Shown: in pieces, positions 36,507-44,747 of the stretch
Position numbering within the stretch: position 1 is the stretch's first letter
Layout of the letters: every line of letters starts with the position of its first letter
From: Microbacteriaceae bacterium
GTDB lineage: Bacteria > Actinomycetota > Actinomycetes > Actinomycetales > Microbacteriaceae
Reading direction: 5' to 3'
Length of the DNA: 64,000 bases
Assembly: GCA_947486475.1 (NCBI GenBank)
Contig: CANKTR010000002.1
Coordinates: 7,602 to 71,601, forward strand
Program-made: the position numbers and the translations under genes
The notes under the pieces: model-generated
The model's database searches: none
The model's input: only the letters and a program-made list of their open reading frames with translations
What the model was told of the DNA's origin: nothing

Positions 36507-37889
36507 ATGACAACGGCAACATTCGGAACCAATCAGGTTGACTGGGAACAGCGCCTTGATTTCGACAAGCTTCGAACCGAGCGCCTGGCGAAGTTGAAGG
36601 TCGAATTGGAAAAATCCGATGTTGGCGCGCTGTTGGCGTTTGACTTCGCAAACATTCGATACATGTCGTCCACTCACATCGGCACCTGGGCAATCGACAA
36701 GGCAATCCGCTTTGCGCTCGTGACCAGAAATTCGGACCCCATCGTGTGGGATTTCGGTTCCGCCGCGAAGCACCACCAGTTGTACAACCCCTGGCTCGAC
36801 ACCACGACGGCCGAAGCGGATGCCGACCCCCACGCGCCGCACCACGGTGCGGTCAAGCCTCGCGCCGAATCCGGTGCCCGCGCCGGTATCTCGACTCTTC
36901 GTGGTGCGTTCAATCCAGATTCGGGAATCGCCGACGGGGTTGCCGCCAAAATCAAACACGAACTCGAGAAGTTCGGACTTCTCAACGAACCGCTGGGGGT
37001 TGACATCATCGAGCTCCCTATCCTGTTCGCGCTCCAGCGGGCCGGAATCGACGTGGTTGATGGGCAACAAATCTTTTTGAACGCACGGGCAATCAAGACG
37101 GGCGAAGAAATCGGGCTGCTCACTCAGGCCGCATCGATGGTCGATGCCGCCTACGAATCGCTGTACGAGTTCCTGCGCCCCGGCGTCCGCGAAAACGAGG
37201 CCGTCGGTCTCGTGTCCAAGGTCCTGTACGACCTCGGGTCCGAGTACGTGGAGGGCGTCAACGCGATTTCCGGCGAGCGTTGCTCGCCTCACCCTCACGT
37301 CTATTCCGACCGAATCATTCGCCCGGGCGACCCGGCGTTCTTCGACATCCTGCACAGCTACCAGGGCTACCGCACCTGCTATTACCGCACCTTCGCGGTG
37401 GGTTCAGCGAGCACCGCGCAGCACGACGCCTACAAGCGGGCGCGCGAATACATGGATCGCGCGATCGCACTGGTTCGTCCCGGCGCAACCACAGCGGACA
37501 TCGTCGCGGTGTGGCCGAAGGCAGAGGAATTCGGTTTCCCGAACGAAGAAGCGGCGTTTGCGTTGCAATACGGCCACGGCGTTGGTTTGTCCATTTGGGA
37601 AAAGCCAATCTTCTCGCGCTTAGTGTCATTCGATCACCCCGAAGTTCTCAAAGAGGGAATGGTCTTCGCACTGGAAACCTATTGGCCGTCCGCTGATGGC
37701 TGGGGCGCTGCTCGAATCGAAGAAGAACTCGTTGTCACGGCAACAGGGTGCCAGGTCATCACCAAATTCCCCGCCGAAGACCTCCTCGTCGCGGGTCAGC
37801 GCTATTTCTCGGTGGGCGGCCCGCTGCCGCTCGAACGTGATTCCCAATCACACCTCAACACCGTTGCTGGGCGTGGCGGAAAGGGTTAG
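36507..37889 (+). CDS. M24 family (pita-bread fold) metallopeptidase-like protein
   Basis: A 460-residue creatinase/prolidase-type protein. The N-terminal domain has GALLAFDFANIRYMSS, and the C-terminal pita-bread domain starts near ARAIKTGEEIGLLTQAASMVD. Metal ligands seen: Asp in PAFFDILHS, His in YGHGVGLSIWEK, Glu in MVFALETYW and Glu in RIEEELVV. The second Asp of the normal pair is Cys (GYRTCYYRTF in place of GYxxDxTRTF). It may therefore be a non-peptidase enzyme of this fold, as creatinase or the DMSP lyase DddP are. Located in the dehydrogenase operon; substrate unknown. Confidence 0.82.
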   Translation: MTTATFGTNQVDWEQRLDFDKLRTERLAKLKVELEKSDVGALLAFDFANIRYMSSTHIGTWAIDKAIRFALVTRNSDPIVWDFGSAAKHHQLYNPWLDTTTAEADADPHAPHHGAVKPRAESGARAGISTLRGAFNPDSGIADGVAAKIKHELEKFGLLNEPLGVDIIELPILFALQRAGIDVVDGQQIFLNARAIKTGEEIGLLTQAASMVDAAYESLYEFLRPGVRENEAVGLVSKVLYDLGSEYVEGVNAISGERCSPHPHVYSDRIIRPGDPAFFDILHSYQGYRTCYYRTFAVGSASTAQHDAYKRAREYMDRAIALVRPGATTADIVAVWPKAEEFGFPNEEAAFALQYGHGVGLSIWEKPIFSRLVSFDHPEVLKEGMVFALETYWPSADGWGAARIEEELVVTATGCQVITKFPAEDLLVAGQRYFSVGGPLPLERDSQSHLNTVAGRGGKG

Positions 37890-38959
37890 TGACCTCGATG
37901 GGAAAAATGAAAGCCGCCGTTTATCACTCCGCGGGGGACGTCCGCATCGAAGAGCGCGATGTTCCAACGCCCGCCGCAGGCGAAGCATTGATCAAAGTTT
38001 TACGTTCGGGCATGTGCGGTAGTGATGCATCAGAGTACAAGTCCGGCCCCAAGATTTTCGCGACACAAACCACGCACCCGGTGAGCGGCCATCATGGTCC
38101 CATGATCATGGGCCATGAGTTCATCGGTGAAATCGTTGGCGACGTCGATGCAGCTTCGGGGTTCACGACAGGTGACCTCGTTGCATCGGGAGCAGGAATC
38201 TCCTGCGGTGTGTGTAAACGATGTGCCGAAAAGCGCACCAACCTGTGCGAGAAGTACGTGACTCTGGGGCTCAACCGCGACGGCGGAATGGCCGAGTACG
38301 TTGCCGCGCCGACCAGCACCTTGGTCAAGATTCCCACCGGACTGAGTTTGGACGCTGCGGGAATCGCCCAACCTCTCGCCGTCGGTTTGCACGCCGCACG
38401 ACGAGCCGGGGTACGCGATGGCGACAAGGTGCTGTTGATCGGCGCCGGGGCAATCGGAACTTTCGTTTTGTCGGGACTGAAGAAACTGTTCAACGCCGAG
38501 GTCACCGTGCTCGATTTCGCGGGAAGTCGACTAGAGCGCGCGGCACGGTTGGGCGCTGATCACACGGTCGACGTGGGTGACAACGCCGAAGCAGACATCC
38601 GGAAGATTTTCGGTGACTCCGGCATCGACGTGGTGATTGAGGCGAGTGGCGCACCCGGTCAACTGCAATTCGCGATCGGGATCGTAAAACCAGGTGGAAA
38701 CATTTTGCAGGTTGGATTGCCGTCGACGAGGCAAGAGATTGACGTTCACCGGATTGTCATGAGCGAAATCAACATCCTGACCACCCTTGCTCACGTCTGC
38801 GGCCAGGATCTGGCGCCGGCACTGGAAATTTTGGGAAACACCCCCCTGGCTGCCGAGCTGATCGAAGGCGTTCACCCGCTCTCCGACCTCGTCAACCAAC
38901 TGGAACAACTTGGCGCTGGGAAAATCCAGGGCAAAGTCCTTTTCGATCCATCTCTGTGA
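37889..38959 (+). CDS. Zinc-dependent MDR alcohol dehydrogenase 1
   Basis: A 356-residue medium-chain dehydrogenase. Seen: catalytic zinc ligands in GMCGSD and GHEF, the four-cysteine structural zinc lobe CGVCKRCAEKRTNLC, and Rossmann motif LLIGAGAIGTFVLSGLKKL followed by an acidic VLDFAGSR turn. Similar to threonine/polyol dehydrogenases. The GTG start shares one base with the M24 stop and has AAAGGG upstream; an ATG nine or eighteen bases later is possible. Second dehydrogenase of the operon. Confidence 0.85.
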   Translation: MTSMGKMKAAVYHSAGDVRIEERDVPTPAAGEALIKVLRSGMCGSDASEYKSGPKIFATQTTHPVSGHHGPMIMGHEFIGEIVGDVDAASGFTTGDLVASGAGISCGVCKRCAEKRTNLCEKYVTLGLNRDGGMAEYVAAPTSTLVKIPTGLSLDAAGIAQPLAVGLHAARRAGVRDGDKVLLIGAGAIGTFVLSGLKKLFNAEVTVLDFAGSRLERAARLGADHTVDVGDNAEADIRKIFGDSGIDVVIEASGAPGQLQFAIGIVKPGGNILQVGLPSTRQEIDVHRIVMSEINILTTLAHVCGQDLAPALEILGNTPLAAELIEGVHPLSDLVNQLEQLGAGKIQGKVLFDPSL

Positions 38960-38984
38960 CCACCGCAACACCAAGGAGTAAAAA

Positions 38985-40043
38985 ATGAAGGCCGCAATCT
39001 TTTACGGGGCGAAAGACATTCGTGTAGAAAATGTCGCAGAACCTCAGTCCGTCGGTGTCGGTGAGGTACGGCTCAAGCCCTTCTGGTGCGGAATCTGCGG
39101 AACGGACGTGCACGAGTACGCGATGGGGCCCATCGTCATTCCGTCGAAGCCCCACAAACTGAACGGCTCAATCCTCCCGCAGATCCTCGGACACGAGTTC
39201 TCGGCCGAGGTGCTGGAGGTCGGTAAGGGTGTCACCAACGTGAAGGTCGGTGACCGCGTATCGGCCATGCCACTTCTGTCGTGCGGTGTGTGTTACTTCT
39301 GCTCACGCGGGGACAACCACCTCTGCACCTCAATGGCCTGTATCGGGCTCAGCTGCGAGTGGGGTGGAATTGCCGAGCAAGCAGTTGTTCCCGCCGCTAA
39401 CGTCTTCAGACTGCATGACAACGTTTCGGATGTCGCGGGTGCGCTCGTCGAACCCACCGCGGTGGCGGCCTACGGTGTCGACCGCGGAAATGTTCGCCCC
39501 GGAGACACCATCCTGATCACGGGCGCCGGACCAATCGGTGCCCTGGCCGCACTGTACGCCGAGAACCTCGGCGCACGCGTCTACGTTTCCGAATTGAACC
39601 CCAACCGGCAGAAAATGATGAACAACCTCGGCGTCGCAACGTTGCTCGATCCGACCAAGGACGACGTTATCGCCGCGATGAAAGACGCGACCGGCGGAAT
39701 CGGTGTTGACGCGGTCATCGAATGTTCCGGCAACGAACGCGCGCTCCAGACCGCGATCAAGGCAGTCCGTTCCGGTGGGTATGTTGTGCAGACTGGTTTG
39801 CACACGAGTCCGGCGTCGATTGAACCAATGGAACTCGCCGAACGCGAAATCACCTACACCGGAACCTGGTGCTACCCGGTCACTGATTGGCCTCGAATCA
39901 TCGACCTGATTGGTCGCCGCGGTTTGGCAGTAGAGAAAGTCGTCAGCTCGACCATCAACATGGACGACATCGTGACAAAGGGCTTCGAAGAACTTGTCTC
40001 CCCAACCGGAACCGAAACCAAAGTACTAGTGAGAGGACACTAA
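38985..40043 (+). CDS. Zinc-dependent MDR alcohol dehydrogenase 2, 2,3-butanediol dehydrogenase-like
   Basis: A 352-residue medium-chain dehydrogenase. Seen: WCGICGTDVHEY, LGHEFSAEV, structural zinc CGVCYFCSRGDNHLC, the LVEPTAVAAYGVDRGNVRPGD region, and ITGAGPIGALAALYAENLGA. The LKPFWCGICGTDVHEY and butanediol-type proton relay region resemble (R,R)-butanediol and related vicinal-diol dehydrogenases. AAGGAG precedes the ATG. Together with its neighbours it suggests oxidation of a diol or polyol, but the true substrate cannot be read from sequence. Confidence 0.87.
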   Translation: MKAAIFYGAKDIRVENVAEPQSVGVGEVRLKPFWCGICGTDVHEYAMGPIVIPSKPHKLNGSILPQILGHEFSAEVLEVGKGVTNVKVGDRVSAMPLLSCGVCYFCSRGDNHLCTSMACIGLSCEWGGIAEQAVVPAANVFRLHDNVSDVAGALVEPTAVAAYGVDRGNVRPGDTILITGAGPIGALAALYAENLGARVYVSELNPNRQKMMNNLGVATLLDPTKDDVIAAMKDATGGIGVDAVIECSGNERALQTAIKAVRSGGYVVQTGLHTSPASIEPMELAEREITYTGTWCYPVTDWPRIIDLIGRRGLAVEKVVSSTINMDDIVTKGFEELVSPTGTETKVLVRGH

Positions 40044-40045
40044 TC

Positions 40046-41020
40046 ATGAAGGCTCTACAGTTTGTGTCAGAAGGTAAAGCCGAAGTCAGTGAGCTTTCTG
40101 TTCCCGAGATCGCGGACGATGAAGTCCTGATCGCGTCACGTGCCGTCGGTGTGTGCCACTCCGACATCGAGTTGCTCGAGGGTCGCTACATCATTCCGTT
40201 CAGCTATCCCATCATTCCCGGGCACGAATGGTCGGGCGAAGTGATGAAGGTCGGCGCGAAAGTCACGAATTTCGCCAAGGGTGACCACGTCGTCGGTGAC
40301 TGTGTCATTGGCGACGATCACTTCGGCTTTTCCATCAGTGGCGCGGCAGCGGAATTCTTCATCACGAAAGCGTCGTGGCTCCACAAGATTCCCACGAACA
40401 TTTCGTGGAACAACGGCGCACTCGTTGAGCCATTCAGTGTTGCGTACTACGCGTTGATGCGCGTCGGTAACGTGAACGCAAGCGACACCTTGGTGGTTCT
40501 CGGCGCCGGTCCGATTGGCCTTGCCGTCACCGCGGCCTCGAAGGCGCTCGGTGCTCGCACCATCGTTGTTGAGCCGGTTGATTTCCGTCAGAGGGCAGCA
40601 CGCGAACTCGGCGCAGACATCGTGTGCACCCCCGAAGAAATCAAGGCAGTCCTCGACAAAGACACCGACGGTCGCGGTGCAAATGTTGTTGTTGAGGCAA
40701 CCGGGCGCCCCGACGTCATGGCAACGGCACTGGAACTTGCCGGATTCAAGGGCCGCATTGCGTACATCGGCATCGATGTCGGCAAGTCGGCCCCCGCACA
40801 ACTCGGCTTAATCCAGTCGAAAGAACTCACGATCACGGGATCGATCGGCTCACCCGGTGTGTGGGAGGAGACGATTCGGTTCATGTCAACGAAAAACATC
40901 GACCTGTCCCCGTTGGTCACCGCGCGATTCGGCATCGACGATGCCCTCGGTGCGGTCGACGCCGCGCAGCACCCGATGAACAACATCAAGGCGCACATCG
41001 AGCTGAACGCACAACTCTAG
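40046..41020 (+). CDS. MDR dehydrogenase 3, lacking the structural zinc site
   Basis: A 324-residue medium-chain dehydrogenase shorter than its two neighbours. The catalytic zinc ligands are present (VGVCHSDIE, PGHEWSGEV) but the four-cysteine lobe is replaced by GDCVIGDDHFGFSISGAAAEF. Rossmann motif: VLGAGPIGLAVTAASKALGA followed by VVEPVDFRQR. Similar variants occur among sugar and polyol dehydrogenases. Start two bases after the preceding stop, with GAGAGG upstream. A long hairpin terminator follows the gene. Confidence 0.85.
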   Translation: MKALQFVSEGKAEVSELSVPEIADDEVLIASRAVGVCHSDIELLEGRYIIPFSYPIIPGHEWSGEVMKVGAKVTNFAKGDHVVGDCVIGDDHFGFSISGAAAEFFITKASWLHKIPTNISWNNGALVEPFSVAYYALMRVGNVNASDTLVVLGAGPIGLAVTAASKALGARTIVVEPVDFRQRAARELGADIVCTPEEIKAVLDKDTDGRGANVVVEATGRPDVMATALELAGFKGRIAYIGIDVGKSAPAQLGLIQSKELTITGSIGSPGVWEETIRFMSTKNIDLSPLVTARFGIDDALGAVDAAQHPMNNIKAHIELNAQL

Positions 41021-41022
41021 AA

Positions 41023-41070
41023 ACGCACAAAGTGGGGGCCGTCCTTTCGGGCGGCCCCCACTTTGTGCGT
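41023..41070. terminator. Long bidirectional terminator
   Basis: A perfect 19-bp stem beginning ACGCACAAAGTGGGGGCCG and closed by a ten-base loop, between the convergent dehydrogenase operon and the PRISE reductase. The A/T-rich stem base ACGCACAAAG gives T-containing tails in both directions. Confidence 0.92.
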
Positions 41071-41093
41071 AACAGGAAGAGAGGTGTTTCAGA

Positions 41094-42176
41094 TTAACGG
41101 GGAAGGATGTTCGCCTTGCGGTAAGCCTCGACGTTCGCAAAGAAACTCTTGGGGCTCGAACGGAAGTTGAGGAACCCAGCCTCGCGCGACTTCGTCATGT
41201 CGGTGAAGCATTCGATTTGCCGACCGAGGTCGCTGTCACTGTGCCACCACGACGCGAGTTTGGTCACATCGGAAACCGCCAGGTTGTGCTTCTTCGCGAT
41301 TTCCTCCCAGACCGGACCAGCATCTTTCATCTGCTCTTCGAGCGGCTGGAAGTGCGATTCCTTTGGTCCTTCGTAGGGCAATCCAAAGTGTTCGGCGATT
41401 TGCGGCCACATCCAACGCCACCGGAACGTGTCGCCGTTGGCGATGTTGAACGCTTCGTTTTCGCCAGCCTTGTTCGTGGCGGCCCAAACGAGTTGCTCGG
41501 CGAGGAGGTCGGCGTCGGTGACATCGACCACCCCGTTCCAGGACTGGGTCGAACCGGGGTAGATAAACGGTTTGCCCAGTGCTTTTTGAATTTCCGCATA
41601 CACCGAGAGTGTGAGCACCATGTTCATCGCATTGTCAACCGCATGACCAAAAATCGTGTGCGAACGGTGAACGCTCCACGTGAATCCTTGGTCTTTCGCT
41701 GCGGCAAACAATTCGTCTTCTTGGGTGTAGTAAAAGTTCGGAACGTCGAGTCGAGGTTCGTCCTCGTGGAATGGGGTCTCGGCCATGACCGCGTTGGCGT
41801 AATTGTCGAACGGTCCGAGGTAGTGCTTGAGGCCTGTCTGAAGTGCGACGTGTCGCACGCCACCGTCGGGTTTCAGACCTGCGAGCAGGTTGCGAATCGT
41901 GGCGCCGTTCACCTCAATGTTTTCCGCTTCGGAGTCCTTCTTGATCCACGCCGTCATGAACACAATTTCAGGCTTGAGTCCTGAGAGTGCGGTGACGACC
42001 TCGTCCGCGTTGAGAAGGTCCGCTTTGATGTGATGGACGCCTGCCGGAAGTCCTTCTGTTCGGCGAGAAAGACCGTGGACTTCCCACCCAGCCTTCATCA
42101 GCTGCGTGGCAATGACCTGACCCGAGATTCCGGTAACACCCACGACGAGTGCCCTGCGGGATGAATTGTTGCTCAT
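41094..42176 (-). CDS. PRISE family NAD(P)H-dependent reductase (progesterone 5-beta-reductase/iridoid synthase-like SDR)
   Basis: A 360-residue atypical SDR. Seen: VVGVTGISGQVIATQLM, SRRTEGLPAGVHHIKADL, the PRISE motif MTAWIKKDSEAENIEVN with the catalytic Lys, HVALQTGLKHYLGPF, NFYYTQEDELF with the catalytic Tyr, WSVHRSHTIFG and PFIYPGSTQSWNGVVDVTDADLLAEQLVWAA. Family enzymes reduce activated C=C bonds or cyclise enals in plants and some bacteria. The ATG at 42176 is preferred because an SD-like GGAGA lies upstream. Its role in this sugar-type island is unknown. Divergent from the ABC operon. Confidence 0.87.
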   Translation of the reverse strand: MSNNSSRRALVVGVTGISGQVIATQLMKAGWEVHGLSRRTEGLPAGVHHIKADLLNADEVVTALSGLKPEIVFMTAWIKKDSEAENIEVNGATIRNLLAGLKPDGGVRHVALQTGLKHYLGPFDNYANAVMAETPFHEDEPRLDVPNFYYTQEDELFAAAKDQGFTWSVHRSHTIFGHAVDNAMNMVLTLSVYAEIQKALGKPFIYPGSTQSWNGVVDVTDADLLAEQLVWAATNKAGENEAFNIANGDTFRWRWMWPQIAEHFGLPYEGPKESHFQPLEEQMKDAGPVWEEIAKKHNLAVSDVTKLASWWHSDSDLGRQIECFTDMTKSREAGFLNFRSSPKSFFANVEAYRKANILPR

Positions 42177-42423
42177 GTGTTCGCGTCTCCATTTCCTAGC
42201 GATGTTCACTTGAGATGAACGATACCAGCAATTTCGCAATTTCGCCTAGACAGCAACAAGCGTTCTCAAACCCGCCTGCCGTGATCGAAAGTCAGCCCTG
42301 GTAAGAGGCGTTAGGGGCAACATTCGTCAGTATCCAGCGGGGTGCTCTCGGTAAAGTGTCACCGAAACGTTATCGAAAATCTCACACAAGGGCCGCTTCA
42401 TTCCATAAAGTAGCACTCAACAG

Positions 42424-42444
42424 ATGTTCAGTAGTATAGAACTT
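42424..42444. promoter_or_regulatory. Candidate island operator B (PRISE/ABC divergent promoter), weak match
   Basis: A sequence ATGTTCAGTAGTATAGAAC plus TT, sharing 12 of 21 positions with site C and 10 with site A (TGTTCA half and a trailing AAC). It is 24 bases upstream of the permease start and just before its ribosome-binding site. The 291-base spacer 42177-42467 otherwise has no gene; it is AT-richer than its surroundings. Confidence 0.3.
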
Positions 42445-42467
42445 ACCTAATGTACCAAGGAGTGCAC

Positions 42468-43505
42468 ATGGCACAGCGGAGTGCGGCAACCCTGTCGAAG
42501 GGACCCCGCTTTCAGGTTTCAAAAGGTCTGTTGACCGTTCTGGTTTCAACAGTGGTTCTTTTCGTCCTGAGCGCGGTAATCGCCCCGACGAGCGTCGCTC
42601 CGGGTCCTCTGGGCAGCATGATTCCCTTCGCGGCGATTTTGGCAATTGTCGGGCTCGGGCAAATGCTCGTGATTCAGCAGGCCGGAATCGATCTTTCTGT
42701 CCCCGGATCAGTTTCGCTCGCCGCGGTAATCGTTTCGGCGCTCCCGGAAATGGAAGACAGTCGGCTCGTGCCGGCGGTAATCGTGGCCCTTGTTGCCGCA
42801 ATCGCGATCGGTCTTTTCAACGGGTTCTTGATCGGCTTCCTGAAGCTAAACCCGATTATCGCAACCCTCGGCACCAACTCACTCCTGTTCGGGTTCGTGA
42901 TGCTCATCACACAAGGCATCCCCCGCATGACAACAGAGTTGCTCTTGACCGTCGTGAGCGGATCCACCGTGGGAATTCCGAACTCGGTTTTCATCGCAAC
43001 CGCAGTCTTACTGACCGTGATTTTCGTCTTGCGTAAAACCGTTCCGGGTCGCCGTTTCGAATCGATTGGGGCGAGCGCTCCCGTGGCCATGGTGTCCGGA
43101 CTCAGAATCAAGACGCACCAGGCCATGGCGTATGTGTGGGCACAGGTGCTGTACTCAATCGCCGGCATCATGATCGCCGGGGTCATCTCTGAGCCCAACG
43201 GCTCGATGGGTAGCGCCTACCTTCTCCCGTCGGTTGCCGTCGTCGTACTCGGCGGAACCTCTCTGCTGGGCGGTCGCGGTATTCCCACCGCCACGGTCAT
43301 CGCCGCAGTCTTCCTTTCTCAACTGGATCAATTCGTGTTGGCGCTCGGTGTCAATTTCGCAATCCGAACGCTCGTTCAAGCCGCGGCACTCGCAATCGGC
43401 GTTGCCATTTACACCGTGAACTGGTCTCGCGTGAGATCGTTCCTTCAAAAATTCCTGTCGACTCAACGTCGCGGGGAGCACCAAACTTCTTTGCCGACGG
43501 CTTAG
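42468..43505 (+). CDS. Sugar-type (CUT2, RbsC-like) ABC permease
   Basis: A 345-residue membrane protein of the BPD_transp_2 family with about nine hydrophobic segments. Seen: FAAILAIVGLGQMLVIQQAGIDLSVPG, the cytoplasmic coupling loop LRKTVPGRRFESIGASAPVAMVSGLRI, and SVAVVVLGGTSLLGGRG. It probably pairs with the permease half of the fused ATPase-permease encoded downstream to form a heterodimeric pore. Start at the second ATG (AAGGAG six bases before). Confidence 0.9.
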   Translation: MAQRSAATLSKGPRFQVSKGLLTVLVSTVVLFVLSAVIAPTSVAPGPLGSMIPFAAILAIVGLGQMLVIQQAGIDLSVPGSVSLAAVIVSALPEMEDSRLVPAVIVALVAAIAIGLFNGFLIGFLKLNPIIATLGTNSLLFGFVMLITQGIPRMTTELLLTVVSGSTVGIPNSVFIATAVLLTVIFVLRKTVPGRRFESIGASAPVAMVSGLRIKTHQAMAYVWAQVLYSIAGIMIAGVISEPNGSMGSAYLLPSVAVVVLGGTSLLGGRGIPTATVIAAVFLSQLDQFVLALGVNFAIRTLVQAAALAIGVAIYTVNWSRVRSFLQKFLSTQRRGEHQTSLPTA

Positions 43506-43557
43506 AAGCACAATATGCGCGACAGTGATGTCACGCAAACAAATGGAGGAGACATAG

Positions 43558-44655
43558 ATGATTCGTCGTCGTAATGTCGCTGCAGCGCTTTCTGCTGCAG
43601 CAATCGCCGCCCTGCTGCTAGCGGGTTGTGCAAGCACTACCGATTCCGGCCCCGACGCCGCCGCGGGCGAACGCCCCGACTGGTGTGGACCAACCGAAAT
43701 CACCATGGGTCTCACTGACGGTTTCGGTGGAAACAACTGGCGTCTCGTCACCACGGCTTCGGCTCAGGATGAGATTGCCAAGTGTTCTAGCGTTACCGAG
43801 CTGCTCTATGCAGACGGCCAGGGAGACACCACCAAGGCAATCTCTGACATCAACGCCATGGTCGCGAAGGGTGTCAAGGCACTCGTCGTGTTCCCCGATG
43901 CAGGACCAGCAATCCTTCCTGCACTTCGTGACGCGTACGCTGCCGGAGTTGTCACGGTTCCTTACCGCGTTGACGCTGGTGGCGTCGCCGGCGAGGACTT
44001 CAACCTCTGGGTCGGTGGCGACTTCGTCACGGACGGCAAGAACTGGGGCGAGTGGACCAAGGCCAACTTCCCCGACGGTGCAAACATCCTGTTCCTCTCG
44101 GGTCCTGCTGGAAACAGCCAGGGTGTCGACGAGCGCACGGGCTTCGAATCGGTTCTCGGTGACGGTACGGGTATCTACAAGTACATCGGTGAGCAGCCCT
44201 TCGAAGTTACCAACTGGGATGCAGCTCTCACTCAGAAGGTGCTCACCGCAGCAATCGCAAAGTACGACCAGATCGACGTGATCATGTCCGACTTCGGTCC
44301 GGTTATGGTGTCGTCGCTTGGTGAATTCACCAAGAGTGGCCGTTCGATTCCTGCACTCGCAACGTCGGATGGAAACATCCTTGGTTGCTTCTACGAGGAC
44401 AACGTGGACGCCAACGCTGACTTCAAGTTGATGACCGTTGCTACGGGTAACGACCACGTGCGTCTTGCAGTTCAGCACGCTGTTGCCCTCGCAACCGGTG
44501 GTGTCGTTCCTACGGCTACCTCCTTCGCCGGACCGGTGTTCGAAGACTCCACGTCAACGGACAAGCCAGTTCAGTGCAACCGCGACATCGACCCCTGGAC
44601 CTTCCTCTCAGCACAGCTGAGCGGCGAGGACCAGCAGGCGTTGCTCGGTCAGTAG
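43558..44655 (+). CDS. Sugar ABC transporter substrate-binding lipoprotein (RbsB-like)
   Basis: A 365-residue periplasmic-binding-type lipoprotein anchored on the outer face of the membrane. Seen: signal peptide with lipobox LLAGC (about residues 20-24), ITMGLTDGFGGNNWRLVTTASAQDE, LVVFPDAGPAILPALRDAYAAGVVTV and an EQPFEVTNWDAA hinge. Synonymous codon choice is skewed to a few preferred codons, a sign of high expression. GGAGGA precedes the ATG. An intercistronic hairpin after the gene (44676-44711) would favour its mRNA over the next cistron. Ligand unknown; family members bind sugars, polyols, inositol or autoinducers. Confidence 0.92.
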   Translation: MIRRRNVAAALSAAAIAALLLAGCASTTDSGPDAAAGERPDWCGPTEITMGLTDGFGGNNWRLVTTASAQDEIAKCSSVTELLYADGQGDTTKAISDINAMVAKGVKALVVFPDAGPAILPALRDAYAAGVVTVPYRVDAGGVAGEDFNLWVGGDFVTDGKNWGEWTKANFPDGANILFLSGPAGNSQGVDERTGFESVLGDGTGIYKYIGEQPFEVTNWDAALTQKVLTAAIAKYDQIDVIMSDFGPVMVSSLGEFTKSGRSIPALATSDGNILGCFYEDNVDANADFKLMTVATGNDHVRLAVQHAVALATGGVVPTATSFAGPVFEDSTSTDKPVQCNRDIDPWTFLSAQLSGEDQQALLGQ

Positions 44656-44675
44656 TCCGGTAACACAGTAGTAAA

Positions 44676-44711
44676 GCGCTGGGTCGGCTTAGAGATAAGT
44701 CGGCCCAGCGC
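44676..44711 (+). terminator. Intercistronic hairpin (attenuator or mRNA-stabilising) after the binding-protein gene
   Basis: A 16-bp stem starting GCGCTGGG and ending CCCAGCGC, with two wobble pairs and a GAGA loop, in the 92-base gap between binding protein and ATPase-permease genes. No T-tract follows, so partial termination or 3' protection of the upstream message is more likely than full stop. Confidence 0.75.
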
Positions 44712-44747
44712 ACCATCTCAACAAACTGAAATATCAGGAGAAGCAGA

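Noticed and set aside
36507..37889. DMSP lyase DddP
   Set aside because: The N-terminal GALLxFDxxNIRY style is shared, but the metal-site sequence FDILHSYQGYRTCYYRTF does not match the DddP pattern with its Asp-x-Asp, so a DddP call is not supported.
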